Assembly (NCBI GenBank): GCA_034509755.1
Contig: CM067553.1
Span: 46,566,110-46,630,109 of the forward strand
Origin: Anisodus tanguticus
Lineage: Eukaryota; Streptophyta; Magnoliopsida; Solanales; Solanaceae
Reading direction: 5' to 3'
Length of the DNA stretch: 64,000 bases
Both the position numbers and the translations under genes were made by a program. Numbering within the stretch: the stretch's first letter is position 1; each line of letters begins with the position of its first letter. The notes under the pieces are model-generated. The model was not told where the DNA came from. It ran no database searches and saw only the letters and a program-made list of their open reading frames with translations. Positions 10,561 through 20,949 of the stretch are shown here, one piece after another.

Positions 10561-10960
10561 CGTTCTGCAACTTCAAAAATGGAAGATAACATTGACAATC
10601 ACTATCACAAATCCTCATAGCACTGAAGATGGCAATGGTGAATCCTCATAGCACTGAAGATGGCAATGGTGAAGGTGGGAATGGGTAGTTTCCTACTACG
10701 AAAGTGTTAGTGCATGTACTTTTCTTTTTAAAATTCAACTTATAATGACTTTGATTTCATCATCTTTTGCTGCTAGTTCCTTGTAGAGGTGCTTATTTCC
10801 TTGTTTGTTCTAATCTGCTGCAGCATTAGTAGAGTTTTCATATTCATGTTTTGCAAATTTTAAATATACCATGAAGTGTTTGTTTCTGAGTATATTCTCT
10901 GCTTTTGTATCTTTTGGTAGGTAGGATTTGTCAAGTAATGTTATATTTGTTGTTACTATC
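10561..10960 (+). other. Leader-like segment with 33-bp duplication
   Basis: An ATG at 10579 opens a 13-codon frame (MEDNIDNHYHKSS) that ends in TAG. Immediately after, a unit of about 33 bp beginning GAATCCTCATAGCACTGAAG is repeated twice in tandem (about 10608-10672). A second ATG at 10629 gives MAMVNPHSTEDGNGEGGNG and stops. The sequence looks like the broken 5' end of a gene or transposase, but I cannot assign it. Confidence 0.3.
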
Positions 10961-12582
10961 TAAGGGTGGCCAGTGGGCTCGGTCAGATATAAAAAAGAAC
11001 TTATTACCTTTGTGGATTACTTGTTACGATTGTGGATTAACTTTTAGAAAAAATTATGAAGAAGTAGCGATTATGTAGAATTCTCTATATGAACAATTAC
11101 TTGTTACTTACGATTATAGAAGACCTATAACTTTATTTTTTAATGCCATAATCGAAATCCAATTGATATGCTTATAGATAATGATTAGGAAAAAATTCAG
11201 AACTTATTGAATTTTTAGATAAATTTTTTCAAGCAATTAAAAAAATTTCTGGTATATATTATCCTACTATTTCAACTATGTTATTTTATATAACTCTAAT
11301 ATTTTTGTTACTTAGTGAATATATGGAAAAACCATCTTATAAGGCACCTATTAAAAATGTTTATCAAATTAAAAAAATATTTTTTTCTTATTCCCACTAT
11401 TTTTATTATTGGTGTTGTATTAAACCCGACTATTAAAATATACGGTTGTAAAGCACTTATTGAAACTATTTATGATTGTATAGCAGTACTTCCACCTCCA
11501 ACTCCAAAAAACTTAAATTAACAACCACCTAAAGAACCAACTAAAAAAGAAGTTTTGTCTAGCATACACGATGAATGCAAAAAAGTATATATGCATTACC
11601 ATCAAGAAAGTGCTAGCAAACAACCGGCTTCTATACCATCTTCTTCTTCTTTGCTACAACCTCATAAAAGGCATGATGTTTCTGCGGCTAGTATTGAAAG
11701 CCTTACAAATAGAATGTTTAGTGGTACCACTACTAATCAAGTTAGCGAATTTGATGTTTTTGTTTTGCGGGGTGTTGTACCGTACCAAGCAGTTCTCAAT
11801 GAAGAATGACGTGAAGACTTGCTTAAATACTGGAGGGAAAATGAGAAGATATTTCTGATACTAGCAAAGATGGCCCGAGATGTGTTGAACATTCAAGCGT
11901 CATCAACAGCTTCTGAAAGCGTTTTTCTGTCGGAAGATTTCAAATAGGAGAGCACAGACACTCATTAGCAAGAGACAACTTGGAGATTGCAGTTTTATTC
12001 AGAGATTGGATATGAGCGGAGCGTAGAAGGTGCGGTCAACCAGAGATCAACGAAGAAGACGATTTAAACTACAAATAAATTTTGTTTGAGGGAACTGGAA
12101 GCAACGTCGACCAATTTGACCAACAAATTCCAGTTCCAACCGAAGAACCACAAGACATTGTGAATAAATTAGAAAAGGTGTTTATAACTATGTAATTTTT
12201 TTAATTTCAATTTTACTATGTGATTTGCAACTTTTGAACAACACCACAAAGTTGCAATTTTGAAATTGTATTACAAAAAATCATATTTCTATTAAATAAT
12301 ATAAGAGGCACAAAAATAGCCTTGGAATGTTTTTATTACACTATCTTGTTTAATTATTTAAGTGTTTATATTCACAACTTTTTTGAAATTAAGTGTCTAA
12401 TAAAAGCTCGACCCGACCCCGCCCTGCCAATACTGGTCCCATTTCCGGTGGGATGAGGGACGGGACGGAACATCCGCCTGTCCCGCCAGTCCCGGCCCGC
12501 CGATCCCGCCACAACCTCGAACCCGGCCCAATTCCCAGTCCCGCCGGGACCCGCCCCGAATCCGACCCACTGGCCACCCCTA
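10961..12582 (+). mobile_element. hAT transposon, internally deleted
   Basis: The terminal inverted repeats are TAAGGGTGGCCAGTGGG on the left and CCCACTGGCCACCCCTA on the right. The right subterminal region (12405-12575) is strikingly GC-rich with many CCCG/CGGG words, in contrast to the AT-rich interior. No 8-bp target duplication is visible (TTACTATC against GTCTGAAC), so one flank may have been rearranged. A second, more truncated relative lies at 44450-45205. Confidence 0.75.
11315..12085 (+). pseudogene. hAT transposase C-terminal remnant
   Basis: Coding remnants in one frame read KKYFFLIPTIFIIGVVLNPT (catalytic-domain segment), then KALIETIYDCIAV, a stop at 11519, then a serine-rich linker and FDVFVLRGVVPYQAVLNEE. 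After another stop come LLKYWRENEKIF and MARDVLNIQASSTASESVF, the hAT dimerisation motif region. At least two in-frame stops and a frameshift near 11930 abolish coding. An intact protein would cut and paste hAT elements with matching ends. The N-terminal BED finger and the first catalytic residues are missing. Confidence 0.8.
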
Positions 12583-13640
12583 GTCTGAACTTGATATGAC
12601 CCGAAATGGCTCGAGGGTGATTATGAGGGCTAGGATTTGTGGAGGAGCTCGACCTTAAACCAATGATGATCCATGGAGCACCTTTACCCTATTTGAGGTG
12701 CTTCAAGAGGTCTCAAGCGAGTATCCTCACACCACACACTAATTGATAACAAATGATGAGCCTTTGAAGGCCATTGAAGACCTATGTGTGAAGATGATCA
12801 AGCTATGGAAATAGCATGGAAGGAACAAGACATAAGATCTTTCGCCCGAGACTATGCTGAGGAACTCCAAGCCATACAAGTCATGTTCATGCAAGGAGAG
12901 GCCTTGGAGACCCTTGTGAGACTCAACATAGCTCAAGTAATTGAAGAAGAGAAGCATGAGATCAGATAAATAAGTCAAGACCGGAAGGTGGTTATATAAG
13001 GAAAGAGGCTATTATTTAAAGACAATTCATCCTCCCTTGAGAAGACTACCAAACAAGGCCCTTAATTAATTTTGTACATTTGAGAGTAGTTCTTAGGTTT
13101 AGCTAGGATTAGCTAGTGTTAGGGTTAGTGGGTGGATTTCCTTAGTCTCTTAACGTAGAACCTGTCTTGGATAATCTTGAATTAGATTTCCATGGACGAG
13201 TTTAAGTTTCTTTTCTCCCTTGGATTAATTCATGTTTTTATTGTTGATTGATAGGTGTTGATAACCAATCCAATGTTGATTAATCACAACAATTAGTTGT
13301 CTTAATCCTTTCTTTCATCTATTCTCATTCCCTAGTTCTTCATTCTCATCTATTGATTTCTTCCTAACTTTAATTCCGTGTATTTGTTGTTTGATTCCAC
13401 GTATCCCCAAATCGAAATCTTATCAGAACTTATAAAAAGCTTAGAATTTCCAGACAATTAACAAAATGCTACATGTGCAGATTGGTTCTGATATTTTAGT
13501 CATATGCACTAGTTTTATTTTATTAGGGAATCTGTTCCTTTTGAAAGTAGTTTGTTGCTATTTTTATGTTTAGTGTGTAATTACAATATAGTCGAATGTT
13601 GTGAATGTTATTATAAATAATTGTTGCATCAATAAGATGG
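12583..13640. other. Unclassified non-coding, retroelement-like sequence
   Basis: No recognisable domain is present. A 61-codon frame (12784-12969, MCEDDQAMEIAWKEQD and on) is acidic and matches nothing I know. The stretch 13030-13430 (TTAGGTTTAGCTAGGATTAG, then many CTTTCTTTCATCT-like pyrimidine runs) resembles the leader or LTR of a retrotransposon, but no partner LTR or primer-binding site was found. Confidence 0.35.
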
Positions 13641-13675
13641 ATATCATTTTTCCAAAACTTTGTTCAAGTTTTTTC

Positions 13676-13842
13676 GAAGGGGAGCCTTGGAGTAACCGGT
13701 AAAGTTGATATCATGTGACCAGTAGGTCATAGGTTCAAGCCGTGAAAATGGCCTCTTGCATAAATGCAAGGTAAGGGGGCGTACAACAGACCCTTGTGAT
13801 CCAGACCTTCCCCGGACCCCGCACATAGCGAGAGCTTAGTCA
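13676..13842 (+). mobile_element. Au-type SINE
   Basis: A full-length Au pattern: GAGCCTTGGAGTAACCGGTA (A box region), CATGTGACCAGTAGGTCAT, GGTTCAAGCCGTG (B box), GCCTCTTGCATAAATGCAAGG, and CCCCGGACCCCGCACATAGC, ending in GAGAGCTTAGT. The + orientation matches the copy at 49907. Confidence 0.9.
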
Positions 13843-14003
13843 TAATTTTAATCAAAGTTATTGGGCCCATGCGGTCAAACAAATCTCTAATCTATAAAGC
13901 ATCTTATGTCATATATGTATGTATGAAATACTTTTATGGTAAAAATTTATTTTTACTGGATGTTTACACTAAATTATTACATGTAATTTATGTATTTGCA
14001 CTA

Positions 14004-14886
14004 GTGTTTTAAAAGGCGGGGTGAGGTGAGGCGCATGGAGCGTAAGCCCCATGAATCTTTAAATATTTAATTTATAATATAGTAAAATAACACGAAAATT
14101 ATATTTAAAAAATACATTACGTAATAGTTTAAAAAAATAAAAATATTAAAGAAACTCATAAATAAAACTTCTAACATGATTTTATAAGTATAAATAATGC
14201 AATGATATAAAAGCTATTATGAGATGTAAATTAACTCTAACAACTCACTTTGTGGGATTTCACTGGGTATGTTGTTGTTGTTAAATTAACTCTAACATCT
14301 TATTTTCAAGCAATAAAAGAATTACAATTTCTTAAAATACATTACTATCATACTATGCAATTTACCTCCCTAAAAGAAAATAATCAATAAAATTTATTAT
14401 ATTATAATTAAAACATCACTCTTTCATGAATAAAAGTAAATTCACTTTTTAACAACGAAATAATAAAATAAAATAATTTTGAGATATAGGAAAACAAAAT
14501 AAGGACCAATGATATGTAAATATGTAAAATTAGTCTATCTATTCTTAAAATAAATGTTAATAGCTATTCATCCTCCCAGTGTTCTCAATTAGTGAGTATG
14601 CAATATTAGGGCTTGTTATTTGAGTTACTCTCAAACTTCTTATTTCTATAGATAAAAAATTATTAAACATCATTTTATTAAAGAATTATGAGGGTCAACA
14701 ATGTTAAACTAAGGAATTTGACATATAATTTGTGTAAGAACTGTTAGGCGAGCCCCGAGCGTTGGACATTAGGCGTGTTTAAGGCGTACAGTAGGGCACT
14801 TAGGGATTAAGCCTCACACGTAAGCCTCGAGGCATTTTGTCAGTTCCCCACCCCGGGGCGAGTCTCAAAATTGCCTTTTAAAACAC
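14004..14886. mobile_element. 883-bp non-autonomous TIR element
   Basis: Ends are GTGTTTTAAAAGGC and, inverted, GCCTTTTAAAACAC, each followed inward by GC-rich GGCGGGGTGAGG-type sequence. The interior is AT-rich and non-coding. A degenerate target duplication (TTTGCACTA/TTCGCACAA) is possible with three extra bases on the right. The class (hAT or Mutator-like) is not settled. Confidence 0.7.
14236..14284 (+). mobile_element. TS-type SINE 3' fragment
   Basis: About 49 bp with CTTTGTGGGATTTCACTGGG and TATGTTGTTGTTG, the TS-family tail, inside the TIR element 14004-14886. Confidence 0.65.
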
Positions 14887-14957
14887 GGGTTCGCACAAAC
14901 ATATTCCACTTAATCATGGTTAGTTAATGCTCCCTCTGTTTCAATTTACGTGTCATG

Positions 14958-15766
14958 TGTCATGAGCGGCTTTTCAGCCATGCCTCATGCCCCATGAACC
15001 CTCGGTCGCGTCTCATACCGCTCTGGCAAGCCTCCTAGCACCAAGCGTCATGGACGGCCCCATGGTCTTGGTCGCACGGAGTGACAAGTGCGCATGTGCT
15101 TATGTTGCCCCATCGACGACCCACGCTAGCGTCCCTAATCAGGATGCGCCCCAAGGCCTTCCTACACCAATTCCAAGCGCCTAAGCGCTAGTGCTCGTGC
15201 GCCCATGTCAGCGCATGAATACCTAATGCATGTGCCATGCGCCCAGCGCTGCGCCTAGTGTCGCGCATATACCCTGATGTTGAAGAAAATGTTGTGGCCC
15301 CTCAAAGTGCCGCCAATTGCCATGCTCTTACTTTGTAATTGTATAAGTCCCTTTTGATGTAAATCTAGAATAAGTTTACTTTTTGTATTTCCATTATGTT
15401 TCTTTAACGTAGTTATGTCTAGTCTTGTTGCTTGCCTTTTTAATTTTAGAATATATATAAGGGGGATAAGTAATCAAACTTTCAAGCAAACAATCAATTA
15501 TTTGTTCTGGTGTCTCTTCCCTCCTCCCACGACACCATTTGCTTTCATTGTAATAGCTTTCATTAATGCAATCAAGCTTTCTTTCATTCTCAATTCTCTC
15601 TTTTTTGTTCTCTCAATCAATCATGATATTGGTTTTCCCGTACGACACTGACAGTCTCGTCTAGCATACGGAGGGGACCCCAGTTGGCAAATAGTAACTA
15701 CACTGACATCAATTGCTTAGCCTTACGTCGCCCTTCCAAGGAATCTCAGGAAGGCACCACGTAACA
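14958..15766 (+). repeat. 5' LTR of gypsy element
   Basis: It is 809 bp, starting TGTCATGAGC and ending CACGTAACA. Its last 122 bp (15645-15766) match 17768-17889. The region 15000-15280 is GC-rich with repeated GCGCC/CATG words. The 3' portion has the AT/TC-rich character of an R-U5 region. Confidence 0.85.
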
Positions 15767-15768
15767 GT

Positions 15769-15780
15769 TGGTATCAGAGC
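15769..15780 (+). other. Primer-binding site of gypsy element
   Basis: TGGTATCAGAGC, complementary to the 3' end of initiator methionine tRNA, two bases after the LTR end. It is the priming site for minus-strand synthesis in plant LTR retrotransposons. Confidence 0.9.
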
Positions 15781-15836
15781 CTAGGCTCGACATCAAGCAA
15801 GGGAACACATTGCTACCATGGTGACCGCATTGCGGC

Positions 15837-16870
15837 TCTAGAATCCACGGTTAACGAATTACGGCCAATTGAAACTACCAACCTGGTACAAAGGTTGGAT
15901 GACCTGGACCGCAGGATCACCACGACCGAGCGGGACATTATAAACATCACTAGCGATTCCGACAGGGATAGCCAAACGGGCGCCACTCAATGGACCGAAG
16001 ATCTAGCCCTCATGGCACAAGAGGCAGAAAGAGACTTCCATGCAATAAAACATCGACAACTTGACCAATCAACTCAATATTATCAATGTTGCGTTACAAG
16101 GACTGCTACGAGGATGAGGCAACCCCATTGGGGCGAACATCGCCCCTGTGACCCAAAAGCTAAAAATCCCTACCATAGGGCTCAGAATGCCAAATAAGTA
16201 GAGAAGTTCATTTTTTATGGCGAACAATACTTTGAGGCCGTAGGCAAGTTAGAAGGGGCAAAGAAGGTAGCAACGGTTGCCATGTATCTTCAGGGGGATG
16301 CTACACTATGGTGGCAGGTGAAATACGAAGCTATAAGGGCTGGTGAAGATACTCTTGAAATGTGGGACGAACTGAAAGCAGTCATACGCCTACAGTTCTT
16401 CCCCAAAAATATTGAGTATAATGCAAGAAGAAAGCTTCGGGAAATCCGCCAGACCAAGTCGGTTCGCGACTACGTGCGGGAATTCTCCACACTCACGCTG
16501 AATATATGGGATATGGGTGACAAAGACAAATTTTTCACTTTTATGGAAGGCTTGAAACCTTAATGGAGCTGCAAAGATAAAAAGTGGATACTTTACCCAA
16601 GGCCATCCAAGCAGTAGAATATCTTGGGGACTACCAAGTAGAAACTCGAAAGGACAAACCTCAACCTCCCTCACGCAGAGGATACATGGGGGGCCAACCT
16701 AGCAGTGGTGGTCCTAGCAGAAGTGGGGGATATCGGAGTGTTACTAAGTCTAAGTCTCCCTCCTCAGGCAGCAACAATGTTGCATCTCACAACAACGATC
16801 AAGGGTGAAAGCCCCCTTCATGATGTTGGCACTGCGGAGGTCCTCACTGGAACAATGAGTGCCCACAGGC
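15837..16870 (+). pseudogene. Gypsy gag remnant with zinc knuckle
   Basis: Broken frames at 15895-16197, 16282-16563 and 16584-16808 encode an acidic N-terminal region, then a Ty3-type gag core (MYLQGDATLWWQVKY, FFPKNIEYNARRKLREIRQT, VRDYVREFSTL) and a Gly/Ser-rich linker. At about 16822 is a zinc knuckle CWHCGGPHWNNEC, the CX2CX3HX4C variant common in plant gypsy elements. Several stops (16196, 16561, 16806) interrupt it. Gag would form the virus-like particle; this copy cannot. Confidence 0.85.
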
Positions 16871-17084
16871 ACAAATGAATGCCCATCAGACTCTTGATGA
16901 TGGGATGGATGACGTCGAGGATGATGATGATCATACAAAACCTATAGATGTCTTCAACGCACTTGTTTGTTATATTTCTGAGGCATTGGAAGGAACTAGT
17001 TCTAGTATCCACAAGAAGAAGGACCCACGCTCGTCCTCTAAGAAGAATAAGACAAAGGCGAACGAAGGGCCTCCCCTTAACTCA

Positions 17085-17755
17085 GGGAAGAAACTGATGT
17101 TCGTCGACTTGAGAGTAAATGGAAAGCCTATCAAGGCCATGATAGATATATGCGTGACTCACAACTACCTTGCCTCAACTGAGGTAGAGCGTTTTGGCCT
17201 TGTTGTTGGATAGGATAGAGGTCGTATTAAGGCAATCAACTCACCGCCCCAATAAGTGAGTGGAATAGCCAAAGGAGTACCGGTGAAGATTGGTCCTTAT
17301 AAAGGAAAATTCAACTTGCGCGTGGTGATCATCGATGACTTCGACTAATAGTTGGGTTGGAATTCATGAGGCAAACCAACACTATTCTGATACCATATAC
17401 AGATGTGCTACTGGTGATAGGAGTAAAAGGGGCCAAAAAGCAGGAACCTACGTTCTTGGCTACACTTTGTATTGAAGTCATTGAACGCTCATCGTGTCCC
17501 ATTCCCACGCCCGTGAAGGAGCTCATAAAGGAATTTGAAGATGTCATGTCGCAGGACATGCCAAAGAGACTCCCGCCTAGGCAATATGTGGACCATGAAA
17601 TTGAATTGGTGCCTGGCGCGAAGCCACCTATTCGGGCACCATATAGAATGTCACAACTCGAACTCACCGAGCTTCGGAGACAGTTGACAAACATGTCAGA
17701 AATAGGGATCATTGTACCCTTCAAGTCCCATACGGATCCCCCATGCTATTTCTAA
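17085..17755 (+). pseudogene. Gypsy protease and RT start remnant
   Basis: The protease region reads FVDLRVNGKPIKAMIDICVT, where the usual active-site D-T-G has become D-I-C, so it would be inactive even without stops. After stops at about 17211 and 17346 comes the RT N-terminus (QDMPKRLPPRQYVDHEIELV, PYRMSQLELTELRRQL). Coding ends at 17755, where the deletion to the 3' LTR begins. The YxDD core is missing. Confidence 0.82.
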
Positions 17756-17767
17756 AGAAACACAACA

Positions 17768-17889
17768 ACACTGACAATGTCGTCTAGCGTACGGACGGGT
17801 CCCCAGTTGGCGGATAGTAACTACACTGACATCGGTTGCTTAGCCTTACGTCGTCCTTTCAAGGAATCTCAAGAAGGCGTCGCGTAACA
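17768..17889 (+). repeat. 3' LTR fragment of gypsy element
   Basis: The last 122 bp of the LTR, matching 15645-15766 with scattered differences. The first roughly 690 bp are deleted together with the pol genes. Confidence 0.85.
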
Positions 17890-18107
17890 CATAGTTCGAA
17901 TTTGGAGAGTCAAACTTCTTACTTTTGACCTAAAATTCGGACATATAATCTTTAAGTTTTTTAAAATAAAATTTACATATTTAAAAATTACATAAAAAGA
18001 ATAAGTCACATTAATTAATAAGTCAAAATATTTAAAAGATATATGAAAAAATACTGTAAAAAATTATTTGACTCTTAAAATTTGAGCATCACCATATAAA
18101 TTGGGAC

Positions 18108-19545
18108 GGAGTGAGCAGTGGCGGATTATGGTAGGGGCTGGGGGCTGGGGGCCCCCCTAAAAAAACTAAAAAAAAATTATATATACCCCTCTCTCTCACA
18201 CACGTCACTCTATTTTCACGTTCTAAACAAGACATCAGCTTCCATTTTGCTCTTACCCACTGCGGCCACCCCCACCATATCTCAGCCCCAAGCCCCCAAC
18301 AGTGGTAAATCCCCAACCGTGGTAATCTCTCTCTTTCTCTCCTATTTGCTATTCTGTGAGTTCTTAATGGCTTTTATTTTTTATGCTATTGAATGTATTG
18401 AGGACGAAAAGCAACGTATCCGATTGGTTGAGAATCAAATATTTTCGGAAAAAAATAAAAAATCGATGAAATTCACTTGTAGTAGTCCCACATCGATTTC
18501 AAGAAGAACTTATGAGGTTTTGGAGTTCTATATTTTCTACTAATTCAAGAACCCTTACAAGTCTCATTTTCGAGCATAGAAACCCTAGATTTTGAAATTA
18601 CGAGCTGGAATTTGTCTTTTGCCAAAATCCTAACTATTCTTTTATTTTTCCAAGGTTTCTCCTAGTCTAAAATTTTCTTTTTCTGTGTGGCTGAGTTCGT
18701 GAGATTGGGGGAACTTTATGTCTGTTTCATCACATACGAGGCTATTTTGGGCTTATGGGAGTGGAATTAACAGATTAACGCTTTAAAAGCCGAATTTCTC
18801 TGACTTAGTTCTGTTTCTAGATTTAGATGTTATCTTTGATAATTGATTTATGTATTTTTTTTAGGAGTGGTACGATGGTCCAACTTAAGAAAATTGATGC
18901 ATTTTTCAAGAGGAAAGCTTCCAACAAAGATGAAAATTGTATAGTTTCAACATCGACACTTGAAAAGCATCATTCCGATGATCAAACGGTTCAACTGGAT
19001 GAGCAACCTTGCAAGATTCAAAAAGTTAACATGGATGAATTTGATGTCAATTGTTTAGAACGTGACCCGGGAAAGCGTCCCTAAATTTGGGAATATCCAG
19101 TGAATCGGAGTGATGAAGTTCGAAGAGCTTATCTCAATTGGGGTCCTTATCAATGTCAAGTTGAAAAGTATCCCCTCAATAGAGATAAGCATCCAAGGCG
19201 ATTTCAAGCATCTTGGTTCAAAATTTTCCCTTCATGGCTAGAGTACTCACCGACTGATGTTGCTTATTGTTTGCTTTGTTACTTGTTCAGTAAAAAGCCA
19301 AGTGGGCATCCTGGAGCTGATGTCTTTACTAGAAAAGGATGACCTCTGATTCAATTATTAATGATTTCAAGTCTTTAAAAGAACGAAGGGCAGCACTTTA
19401 ATTATATGTACGTCTTTCCTTTTATATATTATAGTTTTGTTGTGTTTATAAAATTATATTTTGTTCTTATAAATTTGAATTATAATATTTTTGTTAGTAG
19501 TTACCGCCCCTTAATATTTTGGGCAAGTTACGCCACTGGAGTGAA
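18108..19545 (+). mobile_element. hAT element of the TTF-finger type, 3'-deleted
   Basis: The element (18116-19537) starts CAGTGGCGGAT and ends TTACGCCACT. It is flanked by GGAGTGAG (18108-18115) and GGAGTGAA (19538-19545), a 7-of-8 match to an 8-bp hAT duplication. It inserted exactly at the outer end of the Stowaway MITE in the inverted repeat copy. Only the first part of its transposase gene remains. Confidence 0.82.
18840..19400 (+). pseudogene. TTF-type zinc-finger hAT transposase, N-terminal fragment
   Basis: From an ATG near 18872 the frame reads MVQLKKIDAFFKRKASNKDE, an acidic stretch, then LERDPGKRP, a stop (TAA at 19082), and again in frame VNRSDEVRRAYLNWGPYQC. This continues into FQASWFKIFPSWLEYSPTDV and AYCLLCYLFSKKPSGHPGAD. 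This is the TTF-type zinc finger that opens the ZMYM1/DUF4371-like hAT transposases of plants; the Cys pairs are visible. A stop at 19340 and loss of the catalytic part make it dead. An upstream leader with a possible intron lies at 18118-18840. Confidence 0.78.
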
Positions 19546-19920
19546 TACAAATTCTCACCTCATTAAAATAAGATGAGTACTCTACTAAATTGACGTTAAT
19601 CCTTGTTACATTGCCTATAAATATTCTACAATGATTGTTATGTGATTTTATTTATGTTGGTCCAAAATGCATGCATTGTTTAAAGTAAGTTTATTGCACT
19701 GCAAGAGTCCATTCATGAAAATCTTACTTGGAAATAGTAACAGTGCATTTAAATATGCAGTTATATTGTATCTGCAAATGTAATTGGAATGACCTATACT
19801 ATTAGTTTTGTGTTAACAATATTCCATGTGAAATCTGTGTTAACAATATTCCATGTGAAATCTTTAAGTCACGCATAACTAACGCCGTCAAAATATTTAG
19901 AGATAATGGTAAAAAATATG

Positions 19921-20139
19921 TACTCTTTCCGTCTTATTTTTCTTTTTAGTCTATTCTAAAAAAAGTCAGCTTTTCTATATTTATTAAGTTTTCCGATTTC
20001 AATGTAAGTTTAAGACCACAAGATTTATAAAAATAAAATCACATCTTTAATTTAAGATTACAAGATTCAAAAATCTCATTTTATTTTTTAAACTCCGTCT
20101 CATATCAAACTAAGACACTTACGTTAGAACGGAGTGAGT
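19921..20139. mobile_element. Stowaway-type MITE
   Basis: Ends are TACTCTTTCCGTCTTATTT and, inverted, ACGTTAGAACGGAGTGAGT. It belongs to the same family as the one at 51962-52208 (shared TAAGACCACAAGATT interior). It abuts the end of the inverted repeat copy. Confidence 0.65.
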
Positions 20140-20423
20140 GTGAAGTATCAATTTTTGAAGAATTTTCTATATGAATTATCAGGTGCTTGTGTTTTCTACC
20201 TAAACTATCACCGATTATTTATCAAAACGTTACAAAACGCGTGAGCCAATTTAATCTATCCATATAATTTCATCCACGTGATCACCTTTTAAAACATTGC
20301 GCCCTATCATATTTGATTTTAGATTGTTAACTGTAGAAATAATCTGCTTTCATGTATGAATTTGTTCATTGTCCTAAAAGCAAATATGAGCCCCCAGGAT
20401 ACAACAAAGCACAATACACAACC

Positions 20424-20439
20424 CCCCCCCCCCCCCAGA
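20424..20439. repeat. Poly(C) tract
   Basis: An uninterrupted C run of about 16 bases. A 23-base run occurs at 52508-52530. Such tracts are rare in plant nuclear DNA, and their length in an assembly may be unreliable. Confidence 0.9.
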
Positions 20440-20515
20440 AGGATGTAAACTTGATCTTTATAATTTCCAAACCTGGTTTACTCTCTTATAAATAACCAAA
20501 GGTCACAAGACTACC

Positions 20516-20660
20516 TAGTCCAACAACATACCCAGTGTAATCCAACAAATGGGATCTAAGGAGGGTTAGGCAGACCTTACCCCTACCTTTGTGGGGTAGA
20601 GAGGTTGTTTCCGGTGGACCCACAAGACTACCTCGTCCACAAGACGTAGTTGTTGGGGTA
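20516..20660 (-). mobile_element. TS-type SINE (reverse)
   Basis: The reverse complement of the TS 3' portion: CAACAACATACCCAGTGTAA, then AGGCAGACCTTACCCCTACC and GAGAGGTTGTTTCCGGTGG. A second, short GACTACC..GTCC module follows. The tail lies at the left. Confidence 0.8.
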
Positions 20661-20949
20661 TGTCTTTTGAGTTTGAATAGGTGCCTTATCCAAAGAAGTA
20701 AACAGGTAAAATACAAACTACCAATATGTATACTGATAAATATGTGGGGTTCAATCTAAGGAAAATACAGAATAAGCTGATCAGCTATTCTAGCTATCTT
20801 CTTGACAAGCTTTGCTTCTGACATGTGTCTGGATTGATGACAAGCATCTTTAAGTATGACATTACTTTCTTAACTAGAATTTATAGTTGGGTTTGTATTT
20901 GCAGCTATATTTAGGTTCCCTCTGTTTAATCAAATGATCAGAAGTCAGA

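Larger units (their letters stand above)
14958..17889 (+). mobile_element. Ty3/gypsy element, internally deleted
   Basis: The element begins TGTCATGAGC and ends GTAACA, and it inserted inside a Stowaway MITE whose halves lie outside it. The likely target duplication is CATAG on the right and CAT-G (one base lost) on the left. Order: 5' LTR, primer-binding site, gag, zinc knuckle, protease remnant, the very start of reverse transcriptase, then an abrupt jump to the last 122 bp of the 3' LTR. The reverse-transcriptase core, RNase H, integrase and most of the 3' LTR are deleted. Confidence 0.88.
13876..19895 (-). repeat. Inverted copy of dispersed repeat, split by three insertions
   Basis: Read in reverse, the pieces 19538-19895, 17890-18115, 14887-14957 and 13876-14003 join to match copy 1 at 6600-7450, Stowaway MITE included. 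Between the pieces sit a hAT element (18116-19537), a gypsy element (14958-17889) and a TIR element (14004-14886). Removing those three restores collinearity. It gives a relative order of events: repeat and MITE first, then the duplication/inversion, then the three insertions. Confidence 0.8.

Noticed and set aside
12389..12599. Overlapping open frames on both strands in a GC-rich segment
   Set aside because: The segment is the repetitive CCCG-rich subterminal region of the hAT element; open frames there come from the composition and have no start context or homology.
13676..13842. tRNA gene suggested by A and B boxes
   Set aside because: The boxes belong to an Au SINE; no cloverleaf with anticodon stem is formed. 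The same holds for the other SINEs.
14987..15184. 65-codon proline/alanine-rich frame
   Set aside because: It lies entirely inside the gypsy 5' LTR, and its GC-rich composition explains the open frame.
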